A DNA stretch of 64,000 bases. Source: Ferruginibacter paludis. Lineage in GTDB: Bacteria > Bacteroidota > Bacteroidia > Chitinophagales > Chitinophagaceae. A program made the translations under genes and the position numbers. The notes beneath the pieces were generated by a model, which was given only the letters and a program-made list of their open reading frames with translations, had not been told where the DNA came from and searched no databases. The stretch is from the NCBI RefSeq assembly GCF_030409685.1, contig NZ_JAUFQJ010000006.1, forward strand, positions 434,001 through 498,000. The letters are read 5' to 3'. This document shows positions 54,011 to 63,024 of this stretch, one piece after another; the stretch's first letter is position 1, and each line of letters starts with the position of its first letter.

Positions 54011-54052
54011 GAATTAATGGATAATTGATAATTGCATAATGGATAATAGAAT
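54011..54052 (+). repeat. ATGGATAAT-type degenerate tandem repeat
   Basis: Right after the isomerase stop codon, TTAATGGATAATTGATAATT is followed by GCATAATGGATAATAG, a degenerate 9-12 base repeat. A single similar unit lies at 62310-62320 just after the LytTR gene stop. Confidence 0.4.
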
Positions 54053-54181
54053 GACGTTACTGCTAACTAAATTTGATAATGATTTTAATAAACGACGAAC
54101 TCTCCTGTTTTGACTTTTTACCTTTGAATTTTGCCTTAGCTTCCTGCATTTTTACTTTTGACTTTGCGTTCACCTTTTCAA

Positions 54182-54189
54182 TATCTTTA
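54182..54189 (+). promoter_or_regulatory. Near-consensus -7 box upstream of the VIT1-type gene
   Basis: TATCTTTA departs from TAnnTTTG only in the last base. A TTG lies 21 bases upstream (54158-54160). The start codon is 23 bases downstream. Confidence 0.45.
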
Positions 54190-54211
54190 CGCCCCAATAA
54201 ACAACCATCGA

Positions 54212-54925
54212 ATGGACACCCATCTTCACCACGACACACATATTGAAAGCCATTTAAAGAGCTCCGAAATGCTCACCGATATTGTTATCGGTATGAGTGA
54301 CGGCCTTACCGTTCCCTTTGCACTGGCGGCTGGTTTGAGCGGCGCTGTGAGCAGCAGTACCATTATTGTGATTGCGGGTATTGCTGAAATTTGCGCAGGA
54401 AGCATAGCCATGGGGTTGGGTGGTTACCTGGCAGGAAAAACCGAACAGGATCATTATAGCAGCGAGGTGAAAAGAGAATACGATGAGGTTGAAAACAAGC
54501 GCCACCTGGAGATTGAAGAAACAAAAGAATTTTTTGCCAATATAGGTTTAAGCCCTGCTTTGCAGGACCAGGCCACAGAAGAAATTGCACAGGATAAAGA
54601 CCGCTGGGTAGATTTTATGATGAAGTATGAGTTGGGGCTTGAGAAACCAGATCCTAAACGGGCTACCAAAAGTGCATTGAATATTGGCCTCGCATATATA
54701 GCAGGTGGTATTATACCTTTAAGTCCTTACTTTTTCGTTACTGATTCAACCGAAGCATTAAAAATATCTGTCGTAGCTACCCTGATATGTCTTTTTATAT
54801 TCGGCTATTTTAAAAGTAAAATCACTGGCGTAAACCCATTGATGGGCGCCGTAAAAGTGATGCTTATCGGTGCGGTCGCTGCTGCTGCTGCCTTTGGAGT
54901 TGCCAAACTATTTGAAGGTCATTAA
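54212..54925 (+). CDS. VIT1/CCC1 family Fe2+/Mn2+ transporter
   Basis: A 237-residue membrane protein that carries iron or manganese across the membrane. The chosen ATG at 54212 removes a spurious upstream extension starting at a TTG. The N-terminus is His-rich (THLHHDTHIESHL), followed by the first helix with DIVIGMSDGLTVPFALAAGL in part (about 23-42) and a second with AGIAEICAGSIAMGLGGYLAGK in part. A central cytosolic domain is rich in Glu (YDEVENKRHLEIEETKEFF), as in CCC1 members, where it binds metal. Three more helices complete the fold, including AYIAGGIIPLSPYFF. It converges on a CDF metal exporter, with 15 bases between stops. Confidence 0.87.
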   Translation: MDTHLHHDTHIESHLKSSEMLTDIVIGMSDGLTVPFALAAGLSGAVSSSTIIVIAGIAEICAGSIAMGLGGYLAGKTEQDHYSSEVKREYDEVENKRHLEIEETKEFFANIGLSPALQDQATEEIAQDKDRWVDFMMKYELGLEKPDPKRATKSALNIGLAYIAGGIIPLSPYFFVTDSTEALKISVVATLICLFIFGYFKSKITGVNPLMGAVKVMLIGAVAAAAAFGVAKLFEGH

Positions 54926-54940
54926 AAATATTGGAAAGAA

Positions 54941-55933
54941 TCAGGCTGTGTCAACCGTATGTTTTTTATTGGAAACAATATTGTCCATCGTCCATTCAAT
55001 CTTCTTTTCAAACGGATGTTGCCTTACCGGGCAATCATCTTTTGTGCAGATCCTGCAACTGAATTCAAGACAACCATCCGAGTGCACAAATAATTCCATC
55101 GAGTCGCCGTATTCATTTTTTATCAGGTCAGATAACTGATCTATTTCATGATGCGCTTCATTTACATTCATATACCATGGCACAGTAAGATGACAGTCCA
55201 GGTGAATGGTACCACCATATTTTATGATGCGCAGGTTATGCAGATCAATCCAGTTGGGTTTGCGGTTGGCGTTTAATGTTACCACCAGTTTTTCCAGTAA
55301 AGTAGTATCGGCTTCATCCATAATACCGGCTACGGATGTGCGTACAATTTTATAACCGGTGAACATAATGATGAAAGCAAAAAGAATGGCTACAGCACTA
55401 TCTATCCACCACAATTTTACAAAATACAGCAACACTAATCCGGCAATGATACCAATCGTAGAATAGGTATCGCTTTGCAAGTGTTTGCCGCTGGCAATTA
55501 ATGCAAGCGAATTATTTTTTTTACCTGTGTTGATACAAACACTGCCGGTGAAATAATTGATGACGGCTGTTGCAGCCACAATCCAGATACCATAATCCAG
55601 TTGCTGAATGGGATGCGGATGGAGTAAGTTATTGATAGCTTCGTATACAATAATTAAACCTGCAACGGATATCAGCGTGCCTTCAATGGCGGCAGATAGA
55701 AACTCGGCTTTGCCATGACCATAAGGATGATCCGTGTCTTTTGGTTTGGCGCTAACATACAGGCTGTAAATACCAATCAGGCCGGCCACTACGTTCACAG
55801 TACTTTCCAATGCATCGGTTAAAATAGCTACCGAACCGGTCAAATACCAGGCTATTACCTTCATGATAAAAAGAACAATGCCGATAAGCGTTATTATTTT
55901 TTGAAGTCGTAAATTCTGCTGTGCTTTGTACAA
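54941..55933 (-). CDS. Cation diffusion facilitator (CDF) family metal exporter
   Basis: A divalent metal/proton antiporter, probably exporting zinc, iron or manganese from the cytoplasm. The promoter box at 55952-55959 lies inside the longer frame (which reaches a GTG at 56038), so translation probably starts at the TTG at 55933, giving 330 residues beginning with YKAQQNLRLQKI after Met. Six helices are visible. TM2 holds ILTDALES, and TM5 holds KHLQSDTYSTIG, which matches the HxxxD metal site. A His/Asp-rich loop DTDHPYGHGKAE follows TM2. The C-terminal domain has HHEIDQLSDLIK and ends with Cys-rich CRICTKDDC. A neighbouring VIT1-type importer is convergent. Confidence 0.85.
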   Translation of the reverse strand: MYKAQQNLRLQKIITLIGIVLFIMKVIAWYLTGSVAILTDALESTVNVVAGLIGIYSLYVSAKPKDTDHPYGHGKAEFLSAAIEGTLISVAGLIIVYEAINNLLHPHPIQQLDYGIWIVAATAVINYFTGSVCINTGKKNNSLALIASGKHLQSDTYSTIGIIAGLVLLYFVKLWWIDSAVAILFAFIIMFTGYKIVRTSVAGIMDEADTTLLEKLVVTLNANRKPNWIDLHNLRIIKYGGTIHLDCHLTVPWYMNVNEAHHEIDQLSDLIKNEYGDSMELFVHSDGCLEFSCRICTKDDCPVRQHPFEKKIEWTMDNIVSNKKHTVDTA

Positions 55934-55951
55934 GAAAAAATTTTTAGGGAG

Positions 55952-55959
55952 CAAAGATA
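55952..55959 (-). promoter_or_regulatory. -7 promoter box (TATCTTTG) that sets the CDF start
   Basis: A perfect TAnnTTTG match on the minus strand, 18 bases before the TTG at 55933. It would exclude the GTG start 105 bases further upstream from the transcript. Confidence 0.6.
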
Positions 55960-56070
55960 ACCTGTATCTGATTGTAAGCGGGTAAAGATTTTGAAATAGC
56001 AAAATAAAACCCCATTTTTTTGCGAGCCGTTTAACCACTGTTTTGCTGCTTAAATTATTACTGCAATCCG

Positions 56071-56078
56071 TACCTTTG
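56071..56078 (+). promoter_or_regulatory. -7 promoter box (TACCTTTG) upstream of valS
   Basis: A perfect TAnnTTTG match leaving a leader of about 120 bases before the valS ATG, longer than for other genes in the window. No clear TTG partner at the right spacing. Confidence 0.5.
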
Positions 56079-56131
56079 CGAACATTGGCGAAACAGCAGG
56101 CTGTCAGCTATAATATCATAAAAGTACCTCA

Positions 56132-56203
56132 ATGGTATGCGGTACAAGAGGGCGATGCAACGGTGTTCCACACTGCTTTGTAGTCCGGACAAAACCTTTT
56201 TAA
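56132..56203 (+). promoter_or_regulatory. Candidate valS leader ORF (23 codons)
   Basis: An ATG at 56132 opens a 23-codon frame in the transcribed leader, ending in TAA at 56201-56203, one base before the valS ATG. It contains four valine codons (2, 12, 17 and 18), including a Val-Val pair. Coupled or attenuated translation is possible, but four Val in 23 codons can arise by chance. A GTAC-arm hairpin (56124-56145) overlaps its start. Confidence 0.3.
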
Positions 56204-56204
56204 C

Positions 56205-58874
56205 ATGGAACTGAGTAAGAATTTTATTGCCGGAGAAGCAGAAGCCAAATGGTATGCGCACTGGCTGGATAAAGGCTATTTTAACAGCACGCCCGATGAA
56301 CGGGAACCTTATACGATTGTGATTCCGCCACCAAATGTTACCGGTGTGCTGCACATGGGCCATTGCCTTAATAATACTATCCAGGATATTTTAATTCGCC
56401 GTGCAAGAATGCAGGGCAAAAACGCCTGCTGGGTGCCGGGAACGGATCATGCATCCATTGCTACCGAAGCAAAAGTGGTGGGCATGTTGAGGGAAAGAGG
56501 CATCGCGAAATCGTCTTTAACAAGAGAAGAATTTTTAGCCTATGCCTGGGAATGGAAAGAAAAATATGGCGGTATTATTTTACAGCAATTAAAAAAGCTG
56601 GGCTGTAGTTTAGACTGGAACCGCACCAGCTTTACGATGGATAAAGATTATTACCAGAGCGTGATGAAGGTGTTTGTGGATCTGCATGGTAAAGGACTTA
56701 TTTACCGGGGCAAAAGAATGGTTAACTGGGACCCGGTAAGCCTTACCGCGTTGAGCGATGAGGAAGTTATTTTTAAAGAGGTTGATTCTAAACTATATTA
56801 TGTAAAATATTTGCTGACTGATAAAGATGGCCAGCCGTCAGGCGATGGCGCTGGCCTTACGGTAGCTACCACAAGGCCTGAAACTATTTTGGGCGACATT
56901 GCAATTTGTGTAAACCCCACAGACGAACGTTATACAAACCTTATTGGTAAGAACGTACTGGTACCCATCATCAACAGGGTGATACCTGTTATTGCAGATG
57001 AATATGTTACCATGGATTTTGGTACGGGTGCTTTAAAAATTACACCGGCGCATGACAAGAATGATAACGTGCTGGGGATTAAACATAACCTGAAAGCAAT
57101 TGACACGCTGGATGCTTCGGGAAAATTTACTGCAGAAAATTTGATGGAAGACAAGCCTTCGGAACTTGTTTTGAGTTATGTGGGCGTTGACCGTTTTGCG
57201 TTGCGTAAAAAAATTGTAGAAGACATCAGCGCATTACAGTTGATTGAAAAAACAGAAGAGTACAAGGGACAGGTAGGCACGAGTGAAAGAACCGGAGCAG
57301 TAATTGAACACCGTTTATCGCTGCAATGGTTTATTGATATGCAGAAATTTATTGCCAATAATCCGGAGATACTGTCGGCTGTAAGTGATGACAACATTGC
57401 CTTTCATCCGGCGAAGTTAAAAAATACGTACAGCCATTGGATGGGAAATATAAAAGACTGGTGCATCAGCCGCCAGCTTTGGTGGGGCCAGCAAATACCG
57501 GCCTGGTATGATGAAGCGGGCAACGTATATGTCGCAGAAAGCCTGGAGGCATTGCATACAAATCAACCGGCAACAATCGGGATGCAATTGAAGCAGGATG
57601 AAGACGTACTGGATACCTGGTTCTCTTCCTGGCTTTGGCCGATGGAAGTATTTAAAGGCATCAGTCACCCGGGCAATGATGATATTGCTTATTATTATCC
57701 GTCTACCACATTGGTTACGGGGCAGGACATTCTCTTTTTTTGGGTGGCTCGTATGATCATGGCTGGCTACGAATATGCAGGTCAGCGACCTTTTAAAGAT
57801 GTTTATTTTACCGGCATGGTAAGGGATAAGCTGGGCAGAAAAATGAGCAAGCAGCTGGGCAACTCTCCTGACTTGCTGGCGCTGATTGATAACTACGGTG
57901 CAGATGCGGTTCGGTTTGGAATCATGGTATCCTCCCCTGCCGGTAACGACCTGATGTTTGATGAAAGCGCACTGGAACAAGGTCGCAATTTTAATAACAA
58001 ATTGTGGAATGCGCTAAAACTGGTTAAGATGTGGGAAGCAAGAGTTGCTGATAATAATGACACTTCTGATCCCAATAGTTTTGCCATCAACTGGTTTACC
58101 AACAGGCTGAACCAGGTAAAAGCAGAAGTGGAAATACTGATGCATCAATTTCGCTTGAGCGAAGCCTTAAAGACAATTTATTCATTGATATGGGATGACT
58201 TTTGCAGCTGGTATTTAGAATGGGTTAAGCCCGGCTTTGAACAACCTGTTGAAGCCGCTGTATTCAATACTACTGTTGCTTTTTTTGAAGAACTGATGCA
58301 GTTACTTCATCCGTTTATGCCTTTTGTTTCAGAAGAAATTTATCATTTGCTCAGGCAGCAGTCAACTGATTTATGCGTTACGCAAGATGCACCAACCATT
58401 GCTGCAGCCGTGCCGGTTTTGCAACAGGGTGAATTATTAAAACAGGTAATTTCTGCTTTAAGAGATGCACGCAATAAAAACCAGCTGAAGCCGAAAGAAA
58501 CGATTCAACTGCACATTCAGACTGAAGATAGCGCTGCGTTTAAAGCTATTGAAAACATCATCAGCAAACAGGTAAATGCGGCCGCTGTATTTTATACCAA
58601 TGATACAGTTGCCAACAGCATTGTAGTTGCAGTAGAGCAAAATAAATTTTACATAGAAAGCGAACAGAAGCTGGACAGCGCTGCTTTAAAAACTGATTTA
58701 TTGAAAGACCTGGCACACCAGCAGGGATTTATAGCCAGCGTGCAAAAGAAATTAAGCAACGAAAAATTTGTACAAAATGCAAAGCCGGAAGTGATAGAGC
58801 TGGAACGTAAAAAATTGTCTGATGCTGCAGCAAGAATTAAAACTATTGAAGAAGGTCTTGCCGGGTTAAATTGA
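56205..58874 (+). CDS. valS: Valyl-tRNA synthetase
   Basis: Class I synthetase charging tRNA-Val and editing misacylated threonine. The 889-residue protein has the HIGH-type signature HMGH (50-53) in PPPNVTGVLHMGHCLNN and the KMSKS-type loop KMSKQ (546-550). The editing (CP1) insertion lies between, with ATTRPETILGD near 226-236 and the HDKNDNVLG region near 283-291. The final 60 residues form the coiled-coil tRNA arm (ELERKKLSDAAARIKTIEEG). All key elements are present. A -7 box 134 bases upstream and a 23-codon leader frame are described separately. The gene diverges from the CDF exporter gene. Confidence 0.97.
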   Translation: MELSKNFIAGEAEAKWYAHWLDKGYFNSTPDEREPYTIVIPPPNVTGVLHMGHCLNNTIQDILIRRARMQGKNACWVPGTDHASIATEAKVVGMLRERGIAKSSLTREEFLAYAWEWKEKYGGIILQQLKKLGCSLDWNRTSFTMDKDYYQSVMKVFVDLHGKGLIYRGKRMVNWDPVSLTALSDEEVIFKEVDSKLYYVKYLLTDKDGQPSGDGAGLTVATTRPETILGDIAICVNPTDERYTNLIGKNVLVPIINRVIPVIADEYVTMDFGTGALKITPAHDKNDNVLGIKHNLKAIDTLDASGKFTAENLMEDKPSELVLSYVGVDRFALRKKIVEDISALQLIEKTEEYKGQVGTSERTGAVIEHRLSLQWFIDMQKFIANNPEILSAVSDDNIAFHPAKLKNTYSHWMGNIKDWCISRQLWWGQQIPAWYDEAGNVYVAESLEALHTNQPATIGMQLKQDEDVLDTWFSSWLWPMEVFKGISHPGNDDIAYYYPSTTLVTGQDILFFWVARMIMAGYEYAGQRPFKDVYFTGMVRDKLGRKMSKQLGNSPDLLALIDNYGADAVRFGIMVSSPAGNDLMFDESALEQGRNFNNKLWNALKLVKMWEARVADNNDTSDPNSFAINWFTNRLNQVKAEVEILMHQFRLSEALKTIYSLIWDDFCSWYLEWVKPGFEQPVEAAVFNTTVAFFEELMQLLHPFMPFVSEEIYHLLRQQSTDLCVTQDAPTIAAAVPVLQQGELLKQVISALRDARNKNQLKPKETIQLHIQTEDSAAFKAIENIISKQVNAAAVFYTNDTVANSIVVAVEQNKFYIESEQKLDSAALKTDLLKDLAHQQGFIASVQKKLSNEKFVQNAKPEVIELERKKLSDAAARIKTIEEGLAGLN

Positions 58875-58991
58875 GTTGAGTAGTACTGCCGGCAGATATT
58901 TTGGTTAAAATAAATACATTTTTTTTCTTTGGCGCCTTGTGGGATAGCTGTTACACTATTGTTACCATAATTTCGTTTTATCTTTAAAGTT

Positions 58992-59483
58992 ATGATGATA
59001 AGAAAATTTTGTGCTTATTCTTTACTATTCGTTGCAACGCTTTTTACCTGTAGCAGGACTGTTGCACAGGCGCCTGCGAAACCTGCCGCCAAACCGGCTG
59101 CAAAATTTAAACCTCCGGTGGTAAAGACCTTGCTGGGCAACCTTTCCGGCAGTACGGCCGTGGCTGGCGTGGACGAGGCGAAAAATTTAATCAGCCAGCC
59201 ATTAAAAATAGCAGACAGCAAAAACAGTGCTTATACCGTAGCATCTTACCAGTTTACCTATAAAAGAATCGGCATCACCGAAGATGAAGAAACCGGCAAA
59301 ACTTCACCGCAATCGGATATTGTATCAAGACAATTTGATACCACCCCTTTACCGGAAGTATGGCAAACCAATATTGCCGAATCATTGCATTCAGGAGAAT
59401 CGCTTTACTTTTTTGACATCATTGTATTGGATAAACTGGGCCGGCGTTTTTTTGCGCCTGAATTAAAAATTACCATTCAATAA
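58992..59483 (+). CDS. Secreted protein with GldM C-terminal-like strand pattern
   Basis: A 163-residue exported protein (signal 1-26, ending TVAQ) with an Ala/Pro/Lys-rich spacer (about 27-42, PAKPAAKPAAKFKPP). The remainder is beta-rich, with the pattern YTVASYQFTYKRIG, a variable loop, then GESLYFFDIIVLDKLGRRFFAPELKITIQ in pieces, resembling the last domain of the gliding/T9SS protein GldM. This similarity is my own pattern reading and should be tested. A near-match TATCTTTA lies just upstream. No other gld genes are in the window. Confidence 0.65.
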   Translation: MMIRKFCAYSLLFVATLFTCSRTVAQAPAKPAAKPAAKFKPPVVKTLLGNLSGSTAVAGVDEAKNLISQPLKIADSKNSAYTVASYQFTYKRIGITEDEETGKTSPQSDIVSRQFDTTPLPEVWQTNIAESLHSGESLYFFDIIVLDKLGRRFFAPELKITIQ

Positions 59484-59733
59484 TTTCAATCTTCCTGCCT
59501 CAAACTTAAACTGCAAAAGCCATATTGCATGAGGCTTCTGTTTGGTATTATCACACCTGAAAATTACTCATTGCCAGCTACATCTGTTAATAAATAAAAT
59601 ACAAGGCAATCCTTATCCTACCCTTAATTATTGTATTTTTAATTTTTGCTGCCACTGCTTACAAATAATATTTGTTTTCCTCGTGAAACGCACAGAAATA
59701 ATTGATTGGGCAATCAACTGTTTATAGAACATT

Positions 59734-61560
59734 ATGCGAAAAAAAATTATTCTGCTGTGCTGCATTGGCCTTCTTTATGGCGTTGCATACGGACAGGGCA
59801 AACTGGTAGATAGCATGATCGCCTGGACGATCGCCCACCCTTCCATAGATTCGCAACACCTGCTCACATTACACCGCATTAGTTATAGGTTATCAGAAAA
59901 AGACGTCAAAAAATCGTTTGAATATTACGAGAAAGTGTCTGCCCTCAGCGACAGCGTGAATTTTATTTATGGCAAAGCCCTGGCCCAAATTAACCTCGGT
60001 ATTTTACTAAGCAACTCCGCAAACTACCATGCCAGTAACAGCGCATATTTTAAAGCCATCGACTATGCGGAAGCCTGCGGTTCGCTGCGTTTAAAATCGG
60101 TATCGCTCAACAATATCGGCGATAATTTAAAAGTGCTGCATGATTATGAAAAAAGCAGGAAATATACACAGGAGGCCATACAAATCAATTCGCAGCTAAA
60201 AGCCTGGCGGGGTGTTGCCATTAACTATGAGCTGCTTCATGAATGCGACCTGCAGGAAAAATTATATCCTGCTGCCAGGGAAGACCTGGTGAGGGGAATG
60301 CCCTATGCGTTGTTATCCAACGATAGCTATGTGCTGTCCATATTTTATTTGGGTTTTGGAAAACTGCATGCCGTTAACGGACATAATGATTCTGCCATTT
60401 TTTATTTTAATAAAGCCATTGAACAGGCCAGGCAGCAAGACGATTTAAGAAATGTGCAACAGGTTTTCTTAGCCCAGGCGGAATATTTATCCAATATCAG
60501 TAGTAATAAAAAAATAGCACTGCTGGATTCTGCATTACAACTGGCCACACAAACCAGTTTTACACAGGGCATTGCCGACGTAGCGCAGGAACTGGCCTCT
60601 GTGTGGGAAGAAAAAAAGAACAATGATTCCTCCCTGCATTTTTACCGCATTTACCGAAAGGCCGCGGATTCCCTCTTTTCTGAGAACAATAAACGCAATG
60701 TAATCATCAAAGAATCGGAATGGATGATTAAAAGAAAGGAGCTTGAAAATACGCATTTATTGGCACTCTCGCAATTGCAGCACCAGGATCTTACCATTAA
60801 AAATATCTTACTGCTGGTAGTATTTATTTCGCTCATATTCGCCATTGTTATCGCCTTCTTTATTTATAAAACCAGTACGGCAAAAAAGAAAAGAAGTGAA
60901 GCCTCGTTAAAGCAAAAAATAGCTGAGGTACAAATGCAGGTGTTAAGAACACAAATGAATCCGCATTTTATTTTTAACAGCCTCAACAGCATTGAAAATT
61001 TTATGATGCAGAATGAAAAATGGCTGGCGAGTGATTACCTCAATAAGTTCACAAGGCTTATCCGTTCTATATTGGATAGCAGTTTTAACGAACTGATACC
61101 AGTAGCAAAAGATATGGAATCGCTGCAGTTGTACATTGATTTGCAACAGCTGCGGTTCAATAATAAATTTACCTACCGCACCTGCATTGCCCCTTCTATA
61201 TTAACCGGCGACTATAAAGTACCCTCGTTGATTATACAGCCTTTTGTAGAAAATGCTATTGAACACGGCATTGCACATAGTGAAAAAACAGATTGCTTTG
61301 TAGCCGTGTCTGCAGAACTGCAAAATGGATTTTTATTGTACACTATTGAAGACAATGGTATTGGAAGAAAACAGGCTGCAGCATATAACTACAATAACAA
61401 GCGCCACCATAAAAGCGTAGGCCTTACCATTACTGCAGACAGGGTACATATTTTTAACGGCTCGGAAAAAGATGCTGGTGATATTGTAATTACAGACCTG
61501 CACACGCCGGATAACCAGCCAGCAGGAACAAGGGTACAAGTAAAAATTAAATTATTGTAA
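59734..61560 (+). CDS. LytS-type sensor histidine kinase with N-terminal TPR region
   Basis: A 608-residue sensor. After a signal-like segment (1-21, YGQGK), residues about 50-330 form tetratricopeptide-like helical repeats (for example YGKALAQINLGILLSNS, NNIGDNLKVLHDYEKSRKY) in the periplasm, then a transmembrane helix (about 354-376). The His-kinase domain follows: MNPHFIFNSLNSIENFM contains the phospho-acceptor His411, and PSLIIQPFVENAIEHGIAHS and DNGIGRKQ form the ATP-binding N and G boxes. The gene ends one base before the LytTR regulator, so they are translationally linked partners. The sensed signal is not predictable. Confidence 0.9.
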   Translation: MRKKIILLCCIGLLYGVAYGQGKLVDSMIAWTIAHPSIDSQHLLTLHRISYRLSEKDVKKSFEYYEKVSALSDSVNFIYGKALAQINLGILLSNSANYHASNSAYFKAIDYAEACGSLRLKSVSLNNIGDNLKVLHDYEKSRKYTQEAIQINSQLKAWRGVAINYELLHECDLQEKLYPAAREDLVRGMPYALLSNDSYVLSIFYLGFGKLHAVNGHNDSAIFYFNKAIEQARQQDDLRNVQQVFLAQAEYLSNISSNKKIALLDSALQLATQTSFTQGIADVAQELASVWEEKKNNDSSLHFYRIYRKAADSLFSENNKRNVIIKESEWMIKRKELENTHLLALSQLQHQDLTIKNILLLVVFISLIFAIVIAFFIYKTSTAKKKRSEASLKQKIAEVQMQVLRTQMNPHFIFNSLNSIENFMMQNEKWLASDYLNKFTRLIRSILDSSFNELIPVAKDMESLQLYIDLQQLRFNNKFTYRTCIAPSILTGDYKVPSLIIQPFVENAIEHGIAHSEKTDCFVAVSAELQNGFLLYTIEDNGIGRKQAAAYNYNNKRHHKSVGLTITADRVHIFNGSEKDAGDIVITDLHTPDNQPAGTRVQVKIKLL

Positions 61561-61561
61561 C

Positions 61562-62311
61562 ATGGAAAAGATTAAGGCCATCCTGATTGACGATGAATTA
61601 AGCAGCCTGCAAAATCTGCAGCAAAAGATCGCTGAATTTTGCCCCACCATCCAGGTAATTGCCAGTGCGCAAAAACCGGAAGATGCGATCCTGCTAATTA
61701 ATCACCACAAACCCGATGTTATTTTTTTAGATATTGAAATGCCTAAAATGAATGGCTTCCGCATGCTGGAAGAATTAAAGGAGGTAGATTTTGAAATTAT
61801 TTTCACCACCGCCTACAACCATTATGCCGTAGAAGCCATCCGCATCGCAGCCTTTGATTACCTGCTGAAACCCATTGCCATCAAAGATTTGCAGCAGGCT
61901 GTATCACGGCTGAATAAATTACTGAACCCGCAAACCAGGGACAGAATGGATGTACTTAAATCTTCCCTGGGTGATAAAAAATCGCAGGAAGATAAAATTG
62001 CCATAGCCACTACGGAAGGGCTTGAATTCATTCCTATCAAAAATATTATTCACATTGAAAGCAGCAGCAATTACAGCAAGATATTTTTTAAAGACAACCG
62101 CACATTAACCGTTACCAAACTATTAAAAGATTTTGAAGACATGCTGGTACCCTACCATTTTTACAGGGTACACAATTCGCACCTCATCAATCTAAACTAC
62201 ATACAAAAATACCTGCGCAGCAATGGCGGAAGAGTAATGATGCAGGACGGTACCGAAATAGAAGTAGCGAGAAGAAAGAAGGAAGAGTTTTTAAAGATGA
62301 TAGCCGGGTAA
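61562..62311 (+). CDS. LytTR family response regulator
   Basis: The cognate regulator of the sensor kinase just upstream. Receiver domain residues about 5-120 contain the phosphorylation-site Asp57 in VIFLDIEMPKMNGF, and Thr/Lys residues of the switch (TTAYNHYAVEA and LLKPIA). From about 145 the LytTR DNA-binding domain has IHIESSSNYSKIFF and YRVHNSHLINLNYIQ, typical of regulators that bind imperfect direct repeats. Overlapping or coupled translation with the kinase is expected (1-base gap). The target genes cannot be assigned. About 100 bases separate it from the converging Lrp gene. Confidence 0.93.
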   Translation: MEKIKAILIDDELSSLQNLQQKIAEFCPTIQVIASAQKPEDAILLINHHKPDVIFLDIEMPKMNGFRMLEELKEVDFEIIFTTAYNHYAVEAIRIAAFDYLLKPIAIKDLQQAVSRLNKLLNPQTRDRMDVLKSSLGDKKSQEDKIAIATTEGLEFIPIKNIIHIESSSNYSKIFFKDNRTLTVTKLLKDFEDMLVPYHFYRVHNSHLINLNYIQKYLRSNGGRVMMQDGTEIEVARRKKEEFLKMIAG

Positions 62312-62410
62312 TGGATAATAAGTACAGAGCCTTCTTTAATTGCTGGTTTCTTATGGTTCAATGTTATTATTATCCGCCTGTAAGAAAGAGCCCGATTATC
62401 AAATTATTAA

Positions 62411-62908
62411 TTAAACCAGCTCATGCGTTTGCTTAATAATCCCCATTACAAATGTGCTTTGCACTTTGCCCATATTTTCAATCTGGCTTAATTTGTTTAC
62501 GTGAAAATTGTAGTAAGCATTCATGTCTTCGCACATTACCTTCAGCATAAAATCAAACTCGCCGGATATGCTGTAGCATTCTATTACTTCGCTCAATGCC
62601 TGCATGGCATCAATAAATTTTACGCCGGCTTTTTTACTATGCTCTTTTAACGATACATAACAAATCACCATCAGGCCCTTTTTTACCTTGTTATGATCCA
62701 GCAATGTGGCGTACTGTTTTATTACGCCGCTCGCTTCCATGCGCTTAATGCGTTCATGCACCGGCGTGGTGCTCAGGTGCACCTGTTCGCTGATTTCCTT
62801 CACCGTTATTCGGGCGTTTTTTTGCAGCAGGTGCAGTATCGCCAGGTCCTTGTTGTCAAGCGTTGATTCTTCAACAGGTAAATCTTCTTTTACAATTGCT
62901 TTGGCCAT
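62411..62908 (-). CDS. Lrp/AsnC family transcriptional regulator
   Basis: A 165-residue DNA-binding protein. The winged HTH (about 20-70) is recognisable by LDNKDLAILHLLQKNARITVKEISEQVHLS in parts and TPVHERIKRMEASGVI. The RAM/AsnC ligand domain (about 75-160) has VICYVSLKEHS, GEFDFMLKVMCEDM and ENMGKVQSTFVM. Such proteins respond to amino acids and regulate their transport or metabolism. It is divergent from ahcY across a 116-base gap containing both promoters, so ahcY or the gene itself are natural targets (inference). Two -7 boxes are visible there (62960-62967 minus, 62999-63006 plus). Confidence 0.92.
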   Translation of the reverse strand: MAKAIVKEDLPVEESTLDNKDLAILHLLQKNARITVKEISEQVHLSTTPVHERIKRMEASGVIKQYATLLDHNKVKKGLMVICYVSLKEHSKKAGVKFIDAMQALSEVIECYSISGEFDFMLKVMCEDMNAYYNFHVNKLSQIENMGKVQSTFVMGIIKQTHELV

Positions 62909-62959
62909 GGTTTAAAAGTGTTTTGTTCTACAAAAAGACCTAATTGTTAAGGTTTGTCC

Positions 62960-63006
62960 CAAAGTTATCAAATTGTGCAGAATATTATACTGTGTTGGTA
63001 CATTTG
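62960..63006. promoter_or_regulatory. Divergent promoter region of lrp-type gene and ahcY
   Basis: Minus-strand TAACTTTG at 62967-62960 points to the Lrp-type gene; plus-strand TACATTTG at 62999-63006 points to ahcY, 18 bases before its ATG. Both match TAnnTTTG, but TTG partners are not at ideal distance. Regulation by the Lrp protein in this gap is plausible. Confidence 0.5.
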
Positions 63007-63024
63007 TTGTCTAAAATAAAATTT

